This document shows, piece after piece, positions 34,920 to 46,027 of a DNA stretch of 64,000 nt. The notes beneath the pieces were generated by a model. It saw nothing but the letters and a program-made list of their open reading frames with translations, did not search any database and had not been told where the DNA came from. How positions within the stretch are numbered: position 1 is the stretch's first letter; each line of letters starts with the position of its first letter. This stretch comes from Flavobacterium sp. BFFFF1 (GTDB taxonomy: Bacteria > Bacteroidota > Bacteroidia > Flavobacteriales > Flavobacteriaceae). The translations under genes were made by a program, and so were the position numbers. The DNA is taken from positions 25,240-89,239 of the forward strand of contig NZ_NKJE01000016.1 of NCBI RefSeq assembly GCF_002256285.1, written 5' to 3'.

Positions 34920-36191
34920 TTATTCTTTGATCGTTGCTTTCAGCGCAGCCGCCTTATCCATCATATCAAGGGCCTTATAAACACTTACAAGAGATCTTTT
35001 TATATCTAAGTCTGTAGGCTCAGCCTCCATTGCGCGCTCCAAATACGTGACTGATTCTTTCAATACAGCATCCCGTTGCTTTTTTAGTTCATCGTATTTT
35101 TTATTGTCTGCGGGTGAAGTACCTAGTTTGTTCATCTGGTCGAGCAGATTTTGAGCATTATCAAGCTTCAAAGCGGACATGTTAAAATCTACACCTTTGT
35201 ATTTCGGATTAATCTCGGAAACTCTTTTATAAAACTTCTCAGCATTTGCATAATCCTTGTTATTATAGCTGATCACCCCAAGATTAAACACCAGCTCCGC
35301 GTTGTTAGGATCTTTTTCAAGAATCTTTGTGATGATTCTTTTGTATGTTTCTGTATCCTTATTTTTATAATACAATACCGCTTCGTTCATCAAAAGGGAA
35401 GTATCACTGGGGTTTGCGGCCTGGGCATCGGCAATGGCAGTTTTGACATCATCATTTAAGACACCCTTATCCATTTCTATTAAAGCAATGTTCTTTAAAA
35501 TCTCAGGCTTCTTTGATTCGATTTTCAAATCTTTCGGCTTCTCATGTGTTCCAATGGTGACTGCATTATTTCTTGCCTCTTTTGTCAAAAATCCTTCTTC
35601 CTGGCCAGAAAGTTTGGATACCGCAATAAATGAAGTTCCTTCTCCGGTGTAATTGATTTTTTTAAGTTCGATCAAATATGGAAGCGCCAGATCATAGTCT
35701 TTTGAAAGTAACCCGGCATTCGACGCATTGTAGAGATAATCCACCTGTGTTTTGTCCAAATCATAAAGCTGGTAATATTTTTTTGCAGACTCCTTATAAT
35801 TTTTCGCAGTGTAGTCTTTATATGCGTCATTTTTCAATCCGTTGACTGCAATAAGCTGTGCCGCTTCAACTTGCTTGGTGTATTTGGATTTGCCATTCTT
35901 TTTCTCCAGTTCGCTAAGACTTTGGAAGGCTTTTAAAGCAAGGGTGTAATTTTTTGTAGTTTCGACACCCCGATCCGCCAGCTTCGCATACATGTTTCCT
36001 TTAACAAAATAAAACTGTGCCCGGTCATCATCGTTTGAAAGCAGTGGTTCTGCTTCTGCAAGGCTTGCTTCCGCTCCGGAAGTATTTCCAGACTTTATGG
36101 CTTTTTCAGCGGCTTTTAACTGGTCTTTCTGTGCAAAAGATCCTGCTGAAAACAATAATGCCGAAGCCAATATTACATATTTAGTTTTCAT
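34920..36191 (-). CDS. Exported tetratricopeptide-repeat protein
   Basis: 423 residues with a signal peptide (YVILASALLFSAGSFAQ). Helical TPR-type repeats follow through most of the protein, for example AIKSGNTSGAEASLAEAEPL, ELVFNLGVISYNNKDYANAE and KFYKRVSEINPKYKG. Such proteins act as periplasmic scaffolds; no enzyme motif is visible. It lies 18 bases downstream of gyrA in the same direction, so it is probably cotranscribed with it, although a link to DNA topology is not evident. Confidence 0.87.
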   Translation of the reverse strand: MKTKYVILASALLFSAGSFAQKDQLKAAEKAIKSGNTSGAEASLAEAEPLLSNDDDRAQFYFVKGNMYAKLADRGVETTKNYTLALKAFQSLSELEKKNGKSKYTKQVEAAQLIAVNGLKNDAYKDYTAKNYKESAKKYYQLYDLDKTQVDYLYNASNAGLLSKDYDLALPYLIELKKINYTGEGTSFIAVSKLSGQEEGFLTKEARNNAVTIGTHEKPKDLKIESKKPEILKNIALIEMDKGVLNDDVKTAIADAQAANPSDTSLLMNEAVLYYKNKDTETYKRIITKILEKDPNNAELVFNLGVISYNNKDYANAEKFYKRVSEINPKYKGVDFNMSALKLDNAQNLLDQMNKLGTSPADNKKYDELKKQRDAVLKESVTYLERAMEAEPTDLDIKRSLVSVYKALDMMDKAAALKATIKE

Positions 36192-36209
36192 ATTAAATTA
36201 TTTAAATTA

Positions 36210-38789
36210 CTATTCCTCAATATCGATATCCCCATCTGAGACCGGCCCATCGTTTTCGTCGTCATTGACTTCAGAAGTGATGTCGTCGGTTTCAAGAGGC
36301 CTGCCTTCAGAAACTGCTTCCTCTACAGCACCTTCGAGTGCTTCAACCTCGTCTTCCTTCATTACTTTAGTTACAGCAGCGATGGAGTCGTTGCCTTTGA
36401 TGTTGATCAATTTTACACCTTGAGTAGCGCGGCCCATCACCCTTAGATCCTCAACTGCCATCCTAATGGTAAGTCCGGACTTATTGATGATCATTAGGTC
36501 ATCGGCATCTGTCACGCTGTTAATAGAAACGAGTTTACCTGTTTTTTCAGTGATATTTAAAGTCTTCACACCTTTTCCACCACGATTGGTAACGCGATAT
36601 TCTTCAAGGCTTGAGCGCTTTCCATAGCCATTTTCAGCCACTACGAGAATTTCACTATTCATATCATTTACGGTAACCATCCCGATGACTTCATCTTTGT
36701 CATCCTGCAATGTGATTCCCCTTACTCCTGAGGCAGTTCGACCCATAGGTCGGGTTTTGCTTTCCTCGAAGCGCACTAACTTTCCTGATTTTACCGCGAC
36801 GAGTACCTGGCTTTCACCGTTGGTGAGTTTTGCTTCCAGTAATTCGTCATCCTCGCGAATCGTAATTGCAGCGACGCCATTAACCCTTGGCCTTGAATAT
36901 TGCTCCAATGAAGTTTTCTTCACCTGTCCCTGCTTCGTCACCATAATCAGGTAATGGTTATTGATATAATCCTGGTCTTTTAAATCCTGTGTACAGATAA
37001 AGGCTTTCACCTTATCGTCACTTTCAATATTGATAAGGTTTTGAATGGCGCGGCCTTTACTGGTTTTACTTCCCTCAGGAATTTCATATACACGCATCCA
37101 GAAACATTTTCCTTTCTGTGTAAAGAACAACATGTATTGGTGGTTTGTGGCCACATACATGTGCTCCAGGAAATCCTGGTCACGGGTACCGGCGCTTTTC
37201 TGCCCGACTCCACCACGGTTTTGCGTCTTGTACTCCGTAAGCGGAGTACGCTTGATATAACCGGCATGCGAAATTGTGATTACCACATTTTCATCCGCAA
37301 TCAAGTCTTCAATGCTGACATCCCCGCCGGAATATTCGATTTGCGAACGACGCTCATCTCCATATTTATCCCTGATTTCAGCCAGTTCTTCCTTAATTAA
37401 TTCCATACGGAGTTCTTTGCTTGCCAATAACGCTTTCAAGCGCTCGATCAGCTTCATGATTTCTTCGTATTCTGCACGGAGTTTATCTTGCTCCAGGCCA
37501 GTAAGCTGGCGTAAACGCATTTCAACGATGGCCTTCGACTGGATGTCAGATAAGCTAAAGCGCTCCATCAAGCGTTCACGTGCCTGATCGGTATTTGCAG
37601 AACTGCGGATTATAGCAATAACTTCATCAATGTTGTCCGAAGCAATGATTAAACCTTCAAGGATATGTGCCCTTTCTTCTGCTTTGCGCAAATCGAATTG
37701 CGTACGGCGCACGACCACGTCATGGCGGTGCTCCACAAAATAGTGGATTAGGTCTTTCAGGTTCAGCATCTGCGGCCTGCCGTTGACAAGTGCAATGTTG
37801 TTGACACTGAAAGAAGACTGGAGCTGCGTATACTTATATAAGGTATTTAGAACTACGTTAGGAACCGCATCCCGCTTGAGGATGTAAACGATGCGCATCC
37901 CATTCCTATCCGATTCATCACGGATGTTGGCAATGCCTTCAATTTTTTTGTCATTCACGAGGTCCGCCGTCTTCTTGATCATTTCAGCTTTATTGACCTG
38001 GTAAGGAATCTCAGTAACAATGATGGATTCACGTCCTTCAACCTCTTCAAAGTTGACTTTGGCACGCATCACGATCCGGCCACGACCTGTCTTAAATGCT
38101 TCCCGCACACCCTCATATCCATAAATCACGCCTCCTGTCGGAAAATCTGGCGCCTTAATATGCTGGATAAGTTCATCAATTTCGATATCATTATTGTCGA
38201 TGTAAGCCAACGTTCCGTCAATCACCTCTGTGAGGTTGTGGGGAGGCATATTGGTAGCCATACCCACAGCAATTCCGGAAGCCCCATTGATCAAAAGATT
38301 AGGAACCTTGGTAGGCATTACCTTTGGCTCATAGAGCGTATCATCAAAATTAAGCTGAAAATCCACTGTTTCTTTGTCAATGTCAGCCATAATCTCTTCC
38401 GAGATTTTCTTCATCCTGGCTTCGGTGTAACGCATTGCCGCTGGGCTGTCACCATCGACAGAGCCAAAGTTACCCTGGCCGTCGACCAATAAGTACCGCA
38501 GACTCCATTCCTGTGCCATACGCACCATGGCATCGTATACAGAGGTATCACCATGGGGGTGATATTTACCGAGAACTTCTCCAACAATCCTCGCTGATTT
38601 TTTATGGGCCCTGTTAGAAAGCACCCCTAATTCATACATTCCGTAAAGTACCCTCCTATGAACCGGTTTCAAACCGTCCCTGACATCAGGCAACGCTCTT
38701 GATACAATAACTGACATCGAATAATCGATGTAAGCTGACTTCATTTCGTCTTCAATGTTAATAGGAATCAACCTTTCTCCGTCAGACAT
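36210..38789 (-). CDS. gyrA: DNA gyrase subunit A
   Basis: 859 residues. With GyrB it introduces negative supercoils by double-strand passage. The catalytic Tyr121 is in [13 protein letters not shown]. The quinolone region reads [17 protein letters not shown], with Thr82 at the place of E. coli Ser83 and Asp86 at the place of Asp87. The C-terminal domain has six-bladed DNA-wrapping repeats; the GyrA box is degenerate (TQNRGGVG), and a related VTNRGGKG occurs near residue 740. It ends in an acidic tail ([17 protein letters not shown]). The assignment to gyrase rather than ParC rests on the full-length wrapping domain and acidic tail. Confidence 0.95.
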   Translation of the reverse strand: MSDGERLIPINIEDEMKSAYIDYSMSVIVSRALPDVRDGLKPVHRRVLYGMYELGVLSNRAHKKSARIVGEVLGKYHPHGDTSVYDAMVRMAQEWSLRYLLVDGQGNFGSVDGDSPAAMRYTEARMKKISEEIMADIDKETVDFQLNFDDTLYEPKVMPTKVPNLLINGASGIAVGMATNMPPHNLTEVIDGTLAYIDNNDIEIDELIQHIKAPDFPTGGVIYGYEGVREAFKTGRGRIVMRAKVNFEEVEGRESIIVTEIPYQVNKAEMIKKTADLVNDKKIEGIANIRDESDRNGMRIVYILKRDAVPNVVLNTLYKYTQLQSSFSVNNIALVNGRPQMLNLKDLIHYFVEHRHDVVVRRTQFDLRKAEERAHILEGLIIASDNIDEVIAIIRSSANTDQARERLMERFSLSDIQSKAIVEMRLRQLTGLEQDKLRAEYEEIMKLIERLKALLASKELRMELIKEELAEIRDKYGDERRSQIEYSGGDVSIEDLIADENVVITISHAGYIKRTPLTEYKTQNRGGVGQKSAGTRDQDFLEHMYVATNHQYMLFFTQKGKCFWMRVYEIPEGSKTSKGRAIQNLINIESDDKVKAFICTQDLKDQDYINNHYLIMVTKQGQVKKTSLEQYSRPRVNGVAAITIREDDELLEAKLTNGESQVLVAVKSGKLVRFEESKTRPMGRTASGVRGITLQDDKDEVIGMVTVNDMNSEILVVAENGYGKRSSLEEYRVTNRGGKGVKTLNITEKTGKLVSINSVTDADDLMIINKSGLTIRMAVEDLRVMGRATQGVKLINIKGNDSIAAVTKVMKEDEVEALEGAVEEAVSEGRPLETDDITSEVNDDENDGPVSDGDIDIEE

Positions 38790-39050
38790 ATTCTTTATTT
38801 TGGTTTAAAATTACTTAGTTATAAAATCCCGCTAATATAACCTTTTCACATTATTTCCCGTATATAAACGAGTAGAAATTTGCCTGATTTATTAACAAAA
38901 GTCGCGGCGGTAACGGTTAATAAGTTGATGACCATTTAACTTTTATTTTCCGATATTTTTTTGTCAATTAGCTGTCAGCACCCTGAGCAGGTATGGTTTT
39001 TGCTTTTGCAGGATATAATCATTAAATTTACAATACCAATCTTATTTATT

Positions 39051-41597
39051 ATGGATGATAATTTTTCACCAAGGGTAAAAGATGTTATTACTTACAGTAA
39101 GGAAGAAGCATTGCGTCTGGGGCACGATTTTATCGGTACGGAGCACCTGATGCTTGGCATCCTGCGTGACGGAAACGGAAAAGCGATTAATATACTCAAC
39201 AACCTTTCAGTAGACCTGGAACATTTGCGCCGTAAGGTGGAAATCCTCAGTCCTGCCAGTCCGACCGTTGAGATCAGTAATGATAAAAAGAATCTCCACC
39301 TTACCCGTCAGGCAGAGCGCGCCTTAAAAACCACGTTTCTTGAAGCAAAGGTTTTCCAGAGTAGTTCTATCAGTACAGCGCACCTTTTACTATGCATTTT
39401 ACGAAATGAAAATGACCCCACAACCAAGCTGTTAAATAAGCTCAAAATCGATTATGATACAGCTAAAGAACAATATTTAAATATGACGCCAAGCGAAGAA
39501 GAATTTTTAGACAATCTGCCGAAAAACGAATCTTATAACGAAGATTCAGGACAAGATGACAGCCTGAAAGAAGGCAGCTTTAACAACCCCGCCAATAAGT
39601 CAAATAAGAAATCGAAAACGCCCGTTTTGGACAATTTCGGAAGGGACCTGACTGAAATGGCAGAGGAAGGGAAACTCGATCCCGTAGTCGGGCGCGAAAA
39701 AGAAATTGAGCGCGTTTCGCAGATATTAAGCCGTCGCAAGAAAAACAACCCATTGTTAATCGGGGAACCTGGCGTTGGTAAATCAGCCATCGCAGAGGGA
39801 CTTGCCTTGCGCATTATTCAGAAAAAAGTATCGCGCATCCTATTCAACAAACGCGTGGTTACTTTGGATTTGGCCAGCCTTGTGGCAGGCACCAAATACC
39901 GCGGCCAGTTTGAAGAAAGAATGAAAGCGGTCATGAATGAGCTTGAAAAGAATGATGATATTATTCTGTTTATTGACGAAATTCACACCATTGTAGGCGC
40001 TGGTGGCGCGACAGGATCATTAGATGCGTCGAACATGTTTAAGCCTGCACTGGCCAGAGGCGAAATCCAATGTATTGGTGCGACAACACTGGATGAATAC
40101 CGCCAGTATATCGAGAAAGATGGTGCGTTAGAACGTCGTTTTCAAAAAGTGATTGTAGAGCCGACTTCCGTCGAAGAGACGATAACCATATTGAATAACG
40201 TTAAAAACAAATACGAAGACCACCACAATGTGATTTACACGCCAGAAGCGATTGATGCCTGTGTCAAGTTGACAAACAGGTACATGTCAGAGCGGTTCCT
40301 TCCGGACAAAGCCATTGATGCTATGGACGAAGCGGGTTCAAGGGTACACATCACGAACATCGACGTGCCTAAGCAGATTCTGGACCTCGAACGCCAGCTT
40401 GAAGAAGTGCGTGAGCTTAAAAATACGGTGGTTAAAAAACAGAAATACGAGGAAGCGGCCAAGCTTCGCGATGATGAAAAACGCATTGAAAAAGACCTCG
40501 CTATTGCACAGGAACAATGGGAAGAAGATTCTAAAAGCAACCGAATTTTAGTCACTGAAGACAATGTGGCGGATGTGGTATCGATGATGACGGGCATTCC
40601 GGTTAACCGCATCGCACAGACGGAAAGCAACAAACTGGCCAAGCTGCCTGATCTCATCAAAGATAAGGTAATTGGACAAAACGAAGCGGTGTTAAAAATT
40701 GCACGCTCCATTCAGCGTAACCGTGCGGGGCTAAAAGACCCGAATCGCCCTATTGGGTCCTTTATTTTCCTTGGACAAACCGGAGTTGGTAAAACCCAAT
40801 TGGCCAAGGTTTTGGCAAAGGAATTGTTTGATTCTGAAGACGCACTGGTTCGAATTGACATGAGCGAATATATGGAAAAATTTGCCATTTCCCGATTGGT
40901 TGGCGCACCTCCGGGATATGTTGGTTATGAAGAAGGAGGGCAACTGACAGAAAAGGTAAGAAGAAAACCCTATTGCGTAGTACTTTTGGATGAAATTGAG
41001 AAAGCGCACCCCGATGTATTCAATATGATGCTCCAGGTGCTTGACGATGGCTACTTGACGGATAGTCTGGGACGCAAAATCGACTTTAAGAACACGATTA
41101 TTATTATGACCTCGAATATCGGCGCACGCCAATTAAAGGATTTCGGTCAGGGCGTTGGTTTCGGAACTTCTGCGAAGATTTCCCAAGCGGATGAACATTC
41201 GAAAAGTGTGATTGAGAACGCTTTGAAAAAATCATTCGCACCGGAATTCCTGAACAGGATCGATGATGTGATTGTTTTCAATCCGTTGGAAAAACACGAT
41301 ATTGACCAGATTATCGAAATTGAATTAAGGAAATTATATGCCAGGATCGCTGACCTTGGTTACAAACTGAACCTTTCAGACCGGGCGAAAGCTTTTATTG
41401 CCGACAAAGGATTCGACAAACAATTTGGAGCAAGACCATTGAAAAGGGCCATCCAGAAGTATGTCGAAGATGCGTTGGCAGAGGAAATCATTACTTCTAA
41501 AATTGGAAATGGTGATGAAATCTTCATGGACCTTGAAGATGATACCGCTCAGGAACTGACCGTTAAGGTACAAAAAGCCGAAGAGCCAACGAATTAA
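39051..41597 (+). CDS. clpC: ATP-dependent Clp protease ATPase subunit ClpC
   Basis: 848 residues from [20 protein letters not shown]; an in-frame ATG 90 bases upstream adds a non-family stretch. The N-domain (about 1-145) has two Clp-N repeats. AAA1 has Walker [10 protein letters not shown] and Walker [21 protein letters not shown]-like middle region follows (about 400-480, [17 protein letters not shown]). AAA2 has [12 protein letters not shown] and [16 protein letters not shown]. It unfolds substrates for ClpP. It is divergent from gyrA and ends at its own terminator, so likely monocistronic. Confidence 0.96.
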   Translation: MDDNFSPRVKDVITYSKEEALRLGHDFIGTEHLMLGILRDGNGKAINILNNLSVDLEHLRRKVEILSPASPTVEISNDKKNLHLTRQAERALKTTFLEAKVFQSSSISTAHLLLCILRNENDPTTKLLNKLKIDYDTAKEQYLNMTPSEEEFLDNLPKNESYNEDSGQDDSLKEGSFNNPANKSNKKSKTPVLDNFGRDLTEMAEEGKLDPVVGREKEIERVSQILSRRKKNNPLLIGEPGVGKSAIAEGLALRIIQKKVSRILFNKRVVTLDLASLVAGTKYRGQFEERMKAVMNELEKNDDIILFIDEIHTIVGAGGATGSLDASNMFKPALARGEIQCIGATTLDEYRQYIEKDGALERRFQKVIVEPTSVEETITILNNVKNKYEDHHNVIYTPEAIDACVKLTNRYMSERFLPDKAIDAMDEAGSRVHITNIDVPKQILDLERQLEEVRELKNTVVKKQKYEEAAKLRDDEKRIEKDLAIAQEQWEEDSKSNRILVTEDNVADVVSMMTGIPVNRIAQTESNKLAKLPDLIKDKVIGQNEAVLKIARSIQRNRAGLKDPNRPIGSFIFLGQTGVGKTQLAKVLAKELFDSEDALVRIDMSEYMEKFAISRLVGAPPGYVGYEEGGQLTEKVRRKPYCVVLLDEIEKAHPDVFNMMLQVLDDGYLTDSLGRKIDFKNTIIIMTSNIGARQLKDFGQGVGFGTSAKISQADEHSKSVIENALKKSFAPEFLNRIDDVIVFNPLEKHDIDQIIEIELRKLYARIADLGYKLNLSDRAKAFIADKGFDKQFGARPLKRAIQKYVEDALAEEIITSKIGNGDEIFMDLEDDTAQELTVKVQKAEEPTN

Positions 41598-41615
41598 ATG
41601 CAGTTTTATGATCAC

Positions 41616-41648
41616 AAAGCCCCTGGAACTAAAATTTCAGGGGCTTTT
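41616..41648 (+). terminator. Terminator of clpC
   Basis: AAAGCCCCTG, 12-base loop, CAGGGGCTTTT. Confidence 0.85.
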
Positions 41649-41674
41649 CTTTTTACACTTAAGTTTTTTCAACA

Positions 41675-41682
41675 TACATTTG
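41675..41682 (+). promoter_or_regulatory. Putative -7 element for the rimB-rimK fusion gene
   Basis: TACATTTG, an exact TAnnTTTG match, 19 bases before the ATG. TTTA lies at the expected -33 place. Confidence 0.5.
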
Positions 41683-41701
41683 ATATCTATAAGCTTTAAA
41701 A

Positions 41702-43105
41702 ATGCACGCAGAAAAAGTTATCGTCGGAAGTGAGGAATGGTGCTCCTTCCCTGCCCTCGGAATCCCTACCATCAAAGCGCGCGTCGATTCGGGAGCAAAA
41801 ACTTCCGCACTACACGCCATCAATATCGCGCCATTTCTGAAAAATGGTGAAAACTGGGTAAAATTTGATATCAATCCAATCCAGAACAATGCAAAAACCA
41901 TCATTCATTGTGAATCGAAATTGATTGACAAAAGGATCGTAAAAAGCTCAAGCGGATACCGCGAGCAACGCTATGTGATCGGTTCCGAACTCGAAATCGG
42001 CGGGAAAAGATGGCAAATCGAAATCACACTAACCAACCGCGACTCTATGGGTTTCCGGATGTTACTGGGCCGGGAGGCCATGAGCGGAAGGGTCCTGGTT
42101 GATCCGGAAGAAAAGTACTTGTTAGGCGAACCCACCTCAGACAGTTTGAAAGAGATTTATAAAGCCGCCGTCACACATCAGGGCGGCCTCCGAATCGGCG
42201 TTCTCGCAAGTAACCCGGAACTGTACAGCAACAAACGCATTATGGAAGCCGGCGAGATGCGCGGACATGAGATGCATTTCCTCAGCATCAAGGAATGTTA
42301 TATGAAGCTTGATGCCACCACGCCCGAAATACACTATCGCGGGGGGCGCATCCTAAACGATTTTGACGCGATCATCCCAAGAATCAGGCCAAGCATTACG
42401 TTTTACGGCTGTGCACTGACGCGACAATTTGAAGCACTGAAGGTTTTCTGCTTAAATTCCGCCGCTGCAATCACCCAGTCCAGGGATAAACTCTTTTCGC
42501 TCCAATTGCTCTTGAATCATGGTGTTGACATTCCTACAACTGGCTTCGCAAACTCTCCACTGGACACCAATGACCTGATCAAAATGGTTGGAGGTCCTCC
42601 AATTATCGTCAAATTGCTTGAGGGGACTCAGGGAAAAGGTGTAGTATTGGCAGAAACCAAGAAAGCTGCGGAGAGTGTCATCAACGCATTTAAAAGCCTA
42701 AACGCCAATATATTGGTGCAGGAATTCATCAAAGAAGCCAATGGGAAAGATATCCGTTGTTTTGTAATTGACGGCAAAGTGGTCGCAGCCATTCAGCGGG
42801 AAGCATTACCGGGCGAGTTTCGCGCCAATATTCACCTGGGGGGTACCGCCTCAGTCGTTAAAATTACCGCTGAAGAGAAAAAAATAGCCATCAAGGCGGC
42901 AAAAGCCATGGATTTAAAAGTGGCAGGAGTCGATATCATCCGTTCCTCGAAGGGGCCGCTGCTTCTGGAGGTCAATTCCTCACCTGGGCTCGAAGGCATT
43001 GAAGGCGCTACCAATAAAGACATCGCAGGCGAAATGATTTTAGCCATTGAGGCCCACTTTAAAAACAAAAATTCCAAAACCTTCAGGCATGAATCCATAC
43101 GTTGA
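41702..43105 (+). CDS. rimK: Fusion of RimB-like ATP-dependent zinc protease domain and RimK ATP-grasp ligase
   Basis: 467 residues. Residues about 5-145 form the retropepsin-like RimB/Zn_protease domain: [20 protein letters not shown], with Asp29 in the aspartyl-protease-like DSGA, and [19 protein letters not shown]. Residues about 160-460 form Rim[50 protein letters not shown] (ATP loop) and [15 protein letters not shown] (Mg site). RimK adds glutamates to the C-terminus of ribosomal protein S6; RimB can trim or regulate them. In other bacteria the two are often separate genes. The DUF421 gene overlaps its 3' end by 17 bases. Confidence 0.9.
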   Translation: MHAEKVIVGSEEWCSFPALGIPTIKARVDSGAKTSALHAINIAPFLKNGENWVKFDINPIQNNAKTIIHCESKLIDKRIVKSSSGYREQRYVIGSELEIGGKRWQIEITLTNRDSMGFRMLLGREAMSGRVLVDPEEKYLLGEPTSDSLKEIYKAAVTHQGGLRIGVLASNPELYSNKRIMEAGEMRGHEMHFLSIKECYMKLDATTPEIHYRGGRILNDFDAIIPRIRPSITFYGCALTRQFEALKVFCLNSAAAITQSRDKLFSLQLLLNHGVDIPTTGFANSPLDTNDLIKMVGGPPIIVKLLEGTQGKGVVLAETKKAAESVINAFKSLNANILVQEFIKEANGKDIRCFVIDGKVVAAIQREALPGEFRANIHLGGTASVVKITAEEKKIAIKAAKAMDLKVAGVDIIRSSKGPLLLEVNSSPGLEGIEGATNKDIAGEMILAIEAHFKNKNSKTFRHESIR

Positions 43106-43604
43106 TATTTTGCTCCGCAGCGTTGCGGTCTATGTATTCATGCTGGTGGCATTGCGCATTTTCGGAAAAAAGGAATTGTCGCAGTTAAACACGGCAGACG
43201 TTGTGCTTATTCTATTGATCAGCAATTCCGTGCAAAACGCAATGGTGGGTTCAAACAGCACGCTCTTAGGTGGCCTGGCCGCGGCATTGGTATTATTTAC
43301 GCTAAATTTCATCATTAAAAAATTGATCTATAAGTACAAGTTCTTCGGCGAAATATTGCAGGAAAAGCCATTGGTATTAATCCATAATGGAAAACCTGAC
43401 TATAAGGTCCTGGCAAGCAAAAGCATATCATACGACGAGCTGATGGAAGCCATTCACGAGCACGGCATTGAAAATGTTAAAGATGTAAAATTGGGTATGC
43501 TGGAAATTGACGGTAACATCAGCATAATTTCAGGCGACCAGCATTTAAGACAAACCCACTACAAGCGCCGAAAAAACAGAAAAAACCTTTCCATTTCATC
43601 ATAA
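43089..43604 (+). CDS. DUF421 (YetF-like) membrane protein
   Basis: 171 residues from [20 protein letters not shown]. About three membrane helices lie in the N-terminal 90 residues ([28 protein letters not shown] and [18 protein letters not shown]). A cytosolic domain follows ([35 protein letters not shown]). The family is typified by YetF, one of whose relatives is a spore-germinant-unrelated membrane protein of uncertain role. It overlaps rimB-rimK by 17 bases, so it is coexpressed with it. Function unknown. Confidence 0.85.
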   Translation: MNPYVDILLRSVAVYVFMLVALRIFGKKELSQLNTADVVLILLISNSVQNAMVGSNSTLLGGLAAALVLFTLNFIIKKLIYKYKFFGEILQEKPLVLIHNGKPDYKVLASKSISYDELMEAIHEHGIENVKDVKLGMLEIDGNISIISGDQHLRQTHYKRRKNRKNLSISS

Positions 43605-43607
43605 AAA

Positions 43608-43641
43608 AAGAGAGGCACTTCTTTAAAAGGCCTCTCTCTTA
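43608..43641. terminator. Terminator between convergent genes
   Basis: AAGAGAGGC, loop, GCCTCTCTCTT. The T run is better on the minus strand. The following 180 bases up to nnrD hold no gene. Confidence 0.6.
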
Positions 43642-43822
43642 TAGTGAGGTGATCAACCCGCTTTCTACGTTGACAGTACTTTGCGGCAAGAAAAAACATT
43701 GCTTCAGGAAAAATCCATTACGCGCGTAACTTTCTTATAATCAATCATTGCTACAAAATAAATCTACAACATTTTATTCGGATAACAAACTTTAAAATCA
43801 AAAAATTAGATTTTTTTTAACC

Positions 43823-44677
43823 TTAAGCGATTGGTTGCTGGATATTTACAAAGGCTCTCCCCAAATTATTGATGATGTCTGACGCCATAAAAGCTTCCTG
43901 TGAGATATCAGGGGCGGCAATATCAGCAGTAAGACCATGAAGGTATACCCCTAAGATCGCCGCCGACACAGCGTCATATCCCTGAGCCAGTAGTGATGTA
44001 ATTATTCCAGTCAGTACATCTCCGCTTCCCCCAGTAGCCAACGCCGCGTTACCCGTTGTGTTTTCATAAATATTGTCCTGGTCCACAATATAAGTTGGTG
44101 CGCCTTTCATCACTATTAACACTTTATATTCCGTTGAAAAACGGACCGCCAACGCTAACTTTTGTTTTTCAGAATCCCATTTTCCAAGGAGGCGTTCCAG
44201 TTCTTTCGGATGAGGAGTCAGGATGCAGCCTGACATAAGCCACTGCAATTGGCTGGGGTTCGCCGCCAGTATATTTAAGCCATCTGCATCAATGACCAAC
44301 GGTGATGTATTCGTTTTTAGGAATTTAGCAAACGCCTTCTTCGTTTCCGGCTCCTGCCCTATTCCCGGCCCAATGCCGATCGCTTGTGGCGCGACCGAAA
44401 ATTTGATATCGGACAAGTGACTCCTTTTCTCATCGGTAACCACCATTGCCTCAGGCACACTGATTTGGAGAATTTCGTAACCACAACGCGGAATAAAAGC
44501 GGTCACCAATCCACATCCCGATTTCAGTGCCGCTTTTGTGGCGAGGCAGGCTGCGCCCATTTTCCCATAGCTTCCCGCGATGATTAAAGCGTGGCCCTGT
44601 GTTCCTTTGTGTGCCGAGGATTCCATGGGCTTGTACCGCGTGAGAATTTGTCCGCGGTCTATTTTAGTCGTTTTCAT
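43823..44677 (-). CDS. nnrD: ADP-dependent NAD(P)H-hydrate dehydratase
   Basis: 284 residues with the ribokinase-like fold. It repairs hydrated NAD(P)H with ADP as energy source. Signatures are GHALIIAGSYGKMGAACLA (about 28-46), AIGIGPGIGQEPET, VIDADGLNILA, TPHPKELERLLG and the C-terminal NAALATGGSGDVLTGIITSL with the catalytic Asp. The usual N-terminal epimerase domain (NnrE) is absent: the protein begins almost at the dehydratase domain, so the epimerase must be separate or missing. It is convergent with the DUF421 gene and divergent from gcvT. Confidence 0.94.
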   Translation of the reverse strand: MKTTKIDRGQILTRYKPMESSAHKGTQGHALIIAGSYGKMGAACLATKAALKSGCGLVTAFIPRCGYEILQISVPEAMVVTDEKRSHLSDIKFSVAPQAIGIGPGIGQEPETKKAFAKFLKTNTSPLVIDADGLNILAANPSQLQWLMSGCILTPHPKELERLLGKWDSEKQKLALAVRFSTEYKVLIVMKGAPTYIVDQDNIYENTTGNAALATGGSGDVLTGIITSLLAQGYDAVSAAILGVYLHGLTADIAAPDISQEAFMASDIINNLGRAFVNIQQPIA

Positions 44678-44725
44678 ACCTTAAATATAAATAAAATCGA
44701 CGACACCTGAATGTAATACGGAGAG

Positions 44726-44787
44726 GCCCCTTCCGAAGCTTCGGGAGGGGCGGTATCCTTTTTCCTCTTTTTCGAAGAAAAAAGATA
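44726..44787. repeat. Structured intergenic repeat, copy 3 (partial)
   Basis: Hairpin A is almost perfect: GCCCCTTCCGAAG (44726-44738) with CTTCGGGAGGGGC (44739-44751), one G-U pair. Hairpin B: TATC (44754-44757) with GATA (44784-44787), enclosing T-rich and A-rich arms, like the inner hairpin of copy 1. The outer arms are not recognisable. It lies between divergent nnrD and gcvT; the remaining 150 bases before gcvT are AT-rich. Confidence 0.5.
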
Positions 44788-44941
44788 AAACCAAGAGCGG
44801 AAATTTGCCGCGAAATAAAATATTCTTATTTCAGGAAAACCCTGAAAAACCCATGTAAATATTTTGATAACGACAGCGGTAAAATTTTATGAAATCAATA
44901 AAAAATAATACATTAGCGGACAAACTTTTATAAAAACCAGA

Positions 44942-46024
44942 ATGAAAAATACCGCGTTGACACACGTCCACGAAAGCCTTGGAGCAAAGATGCTTCCTTT
45001 TGCAGGTTACAATATGCCTATTTTATATGAAGGCGTTAATGCTGAACATGAAACCGTGCGCACCGGTGTGGGTGTATTTGATGTTTCACACATGGGCGAA
45101 TTCCTGCTTTCTGGACCGAATGCACTTACACTGATCCAAAAAGTCACTTCAAATGATGCCGCTGTGCTCACGCCGGGACGGGCACAATACTCTTGTTTGC
45201 CAAACAATGACGGCGGTATCGTCGACGACCTGATTGTCTATATGATGAAAGAGGGCGAATATTTACTGGTGGTCAACGCGTCGAACATTGACAAGGATTG
45301 GGACTGGATTTCGTCGCATAACGACCTCGGAGTAGACATGAAAAACCTTTCAGATGATTACTCCTTACTCGCAATCCAAGGGTCAAAAGCAGTTGAAGCA
45401 ATGCAGTCATTGACTACTGTAAATCTTTCGGATATAGCCTATTATCATTTTGTAGTTGGTGCGTTTGCTGGGTTTGATGATGTGATCATTTCAGCAACGG
45501 GATACACAGGTTCGGGTGGTTTTGAGATTTACTGCAAAAACGACCAGGTAGAATCGCTTTGGAACAAAGTGTTTGAAGCTGGTGCCGCTTTTGGGATCAA
45601 GCCGATTGGTTTGGCGGCACGAGATACATTGCGCCTCGAGATGGGCTTTTGTTTATATGGAAATGATATTAACGATACCACATCGCCTCTGGAAGCCGGA
45701 TTGGGATGGATTACAAAGTTTACGAAGGATTTTACGAATTCAGAAAACCTAAAAAAGCAAAAGGAAAATGGTGTACACCGCAAGCTTGTCGGGTTTGAAT
45801 TGCTGGAGCGGGGTGTTCCCAGACAGGATTACGAAATTGTAGATAAGGAAGGTGCTGTGATTGGCCAGGTTACTTCGGGAACCATGGCGCCTTCACTAAA
45901 CAAAGGAATTGGAATGGGGTATGTCACCTCGTCACATAGCGCGGTCGATAGTGAAATCTATATCCGGATCAGGAAAAATGATGTCCCTGCGAAAGTGGTA
46001 AAAATGCCCTTTTACAAAAAGTAA
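44942..46024 (+). CDS. gcvT: Aminomethyltransferase (glycine cleavage T protein)
   Basis: 360 residues. It transfers the aminomethyl carbon to tetrahydrofolate, releasing ammonia from the H protein. The start [20 protein letters not shown] and [12 protein letters not shown] are typical. [43 protein letters not shown] and [20 protein letters not shown] follow in order; the last holds the active-site Asp-Arg region. It is cytosolic. gcvP and gcvH are not in the window. The S41 protease gene begins 3 bases after its stop. Confidence 0.96.
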   Translation: MKNTALTHVHESLGAKMLPFAGYNMPILYEGVNAEHETVRTGVGVFDVSHMGEFLLSGPNALTLIQKVTSNDAAVLTPGRAQYSCLPNNDGGIVDDLIVYMMKEGEYLLVVNASNIDKDWDWISSHNDLGVDMKNLSDDYSLLAIQGSKAVEAMQSLTTVNLSDIAYYHFVVGAFAGFDDVIISATGYTGSGGFEIYCKNDQVESLWNKVFEAGAAFGIKPIGLAARDTLRLEMGFCLYGNDINDTTSPLEAGLGWITKFTKDFTNSENLKKQKENGVHRKLVGFELLERGVPRQDYEIVDKEGAVIGQVTSGTMAPSLNKGIGMGYVTSSHSAVDSEIYIRIRKNDVPAKVVKMPFYKK

Positions 46025-46027
46025 TTG

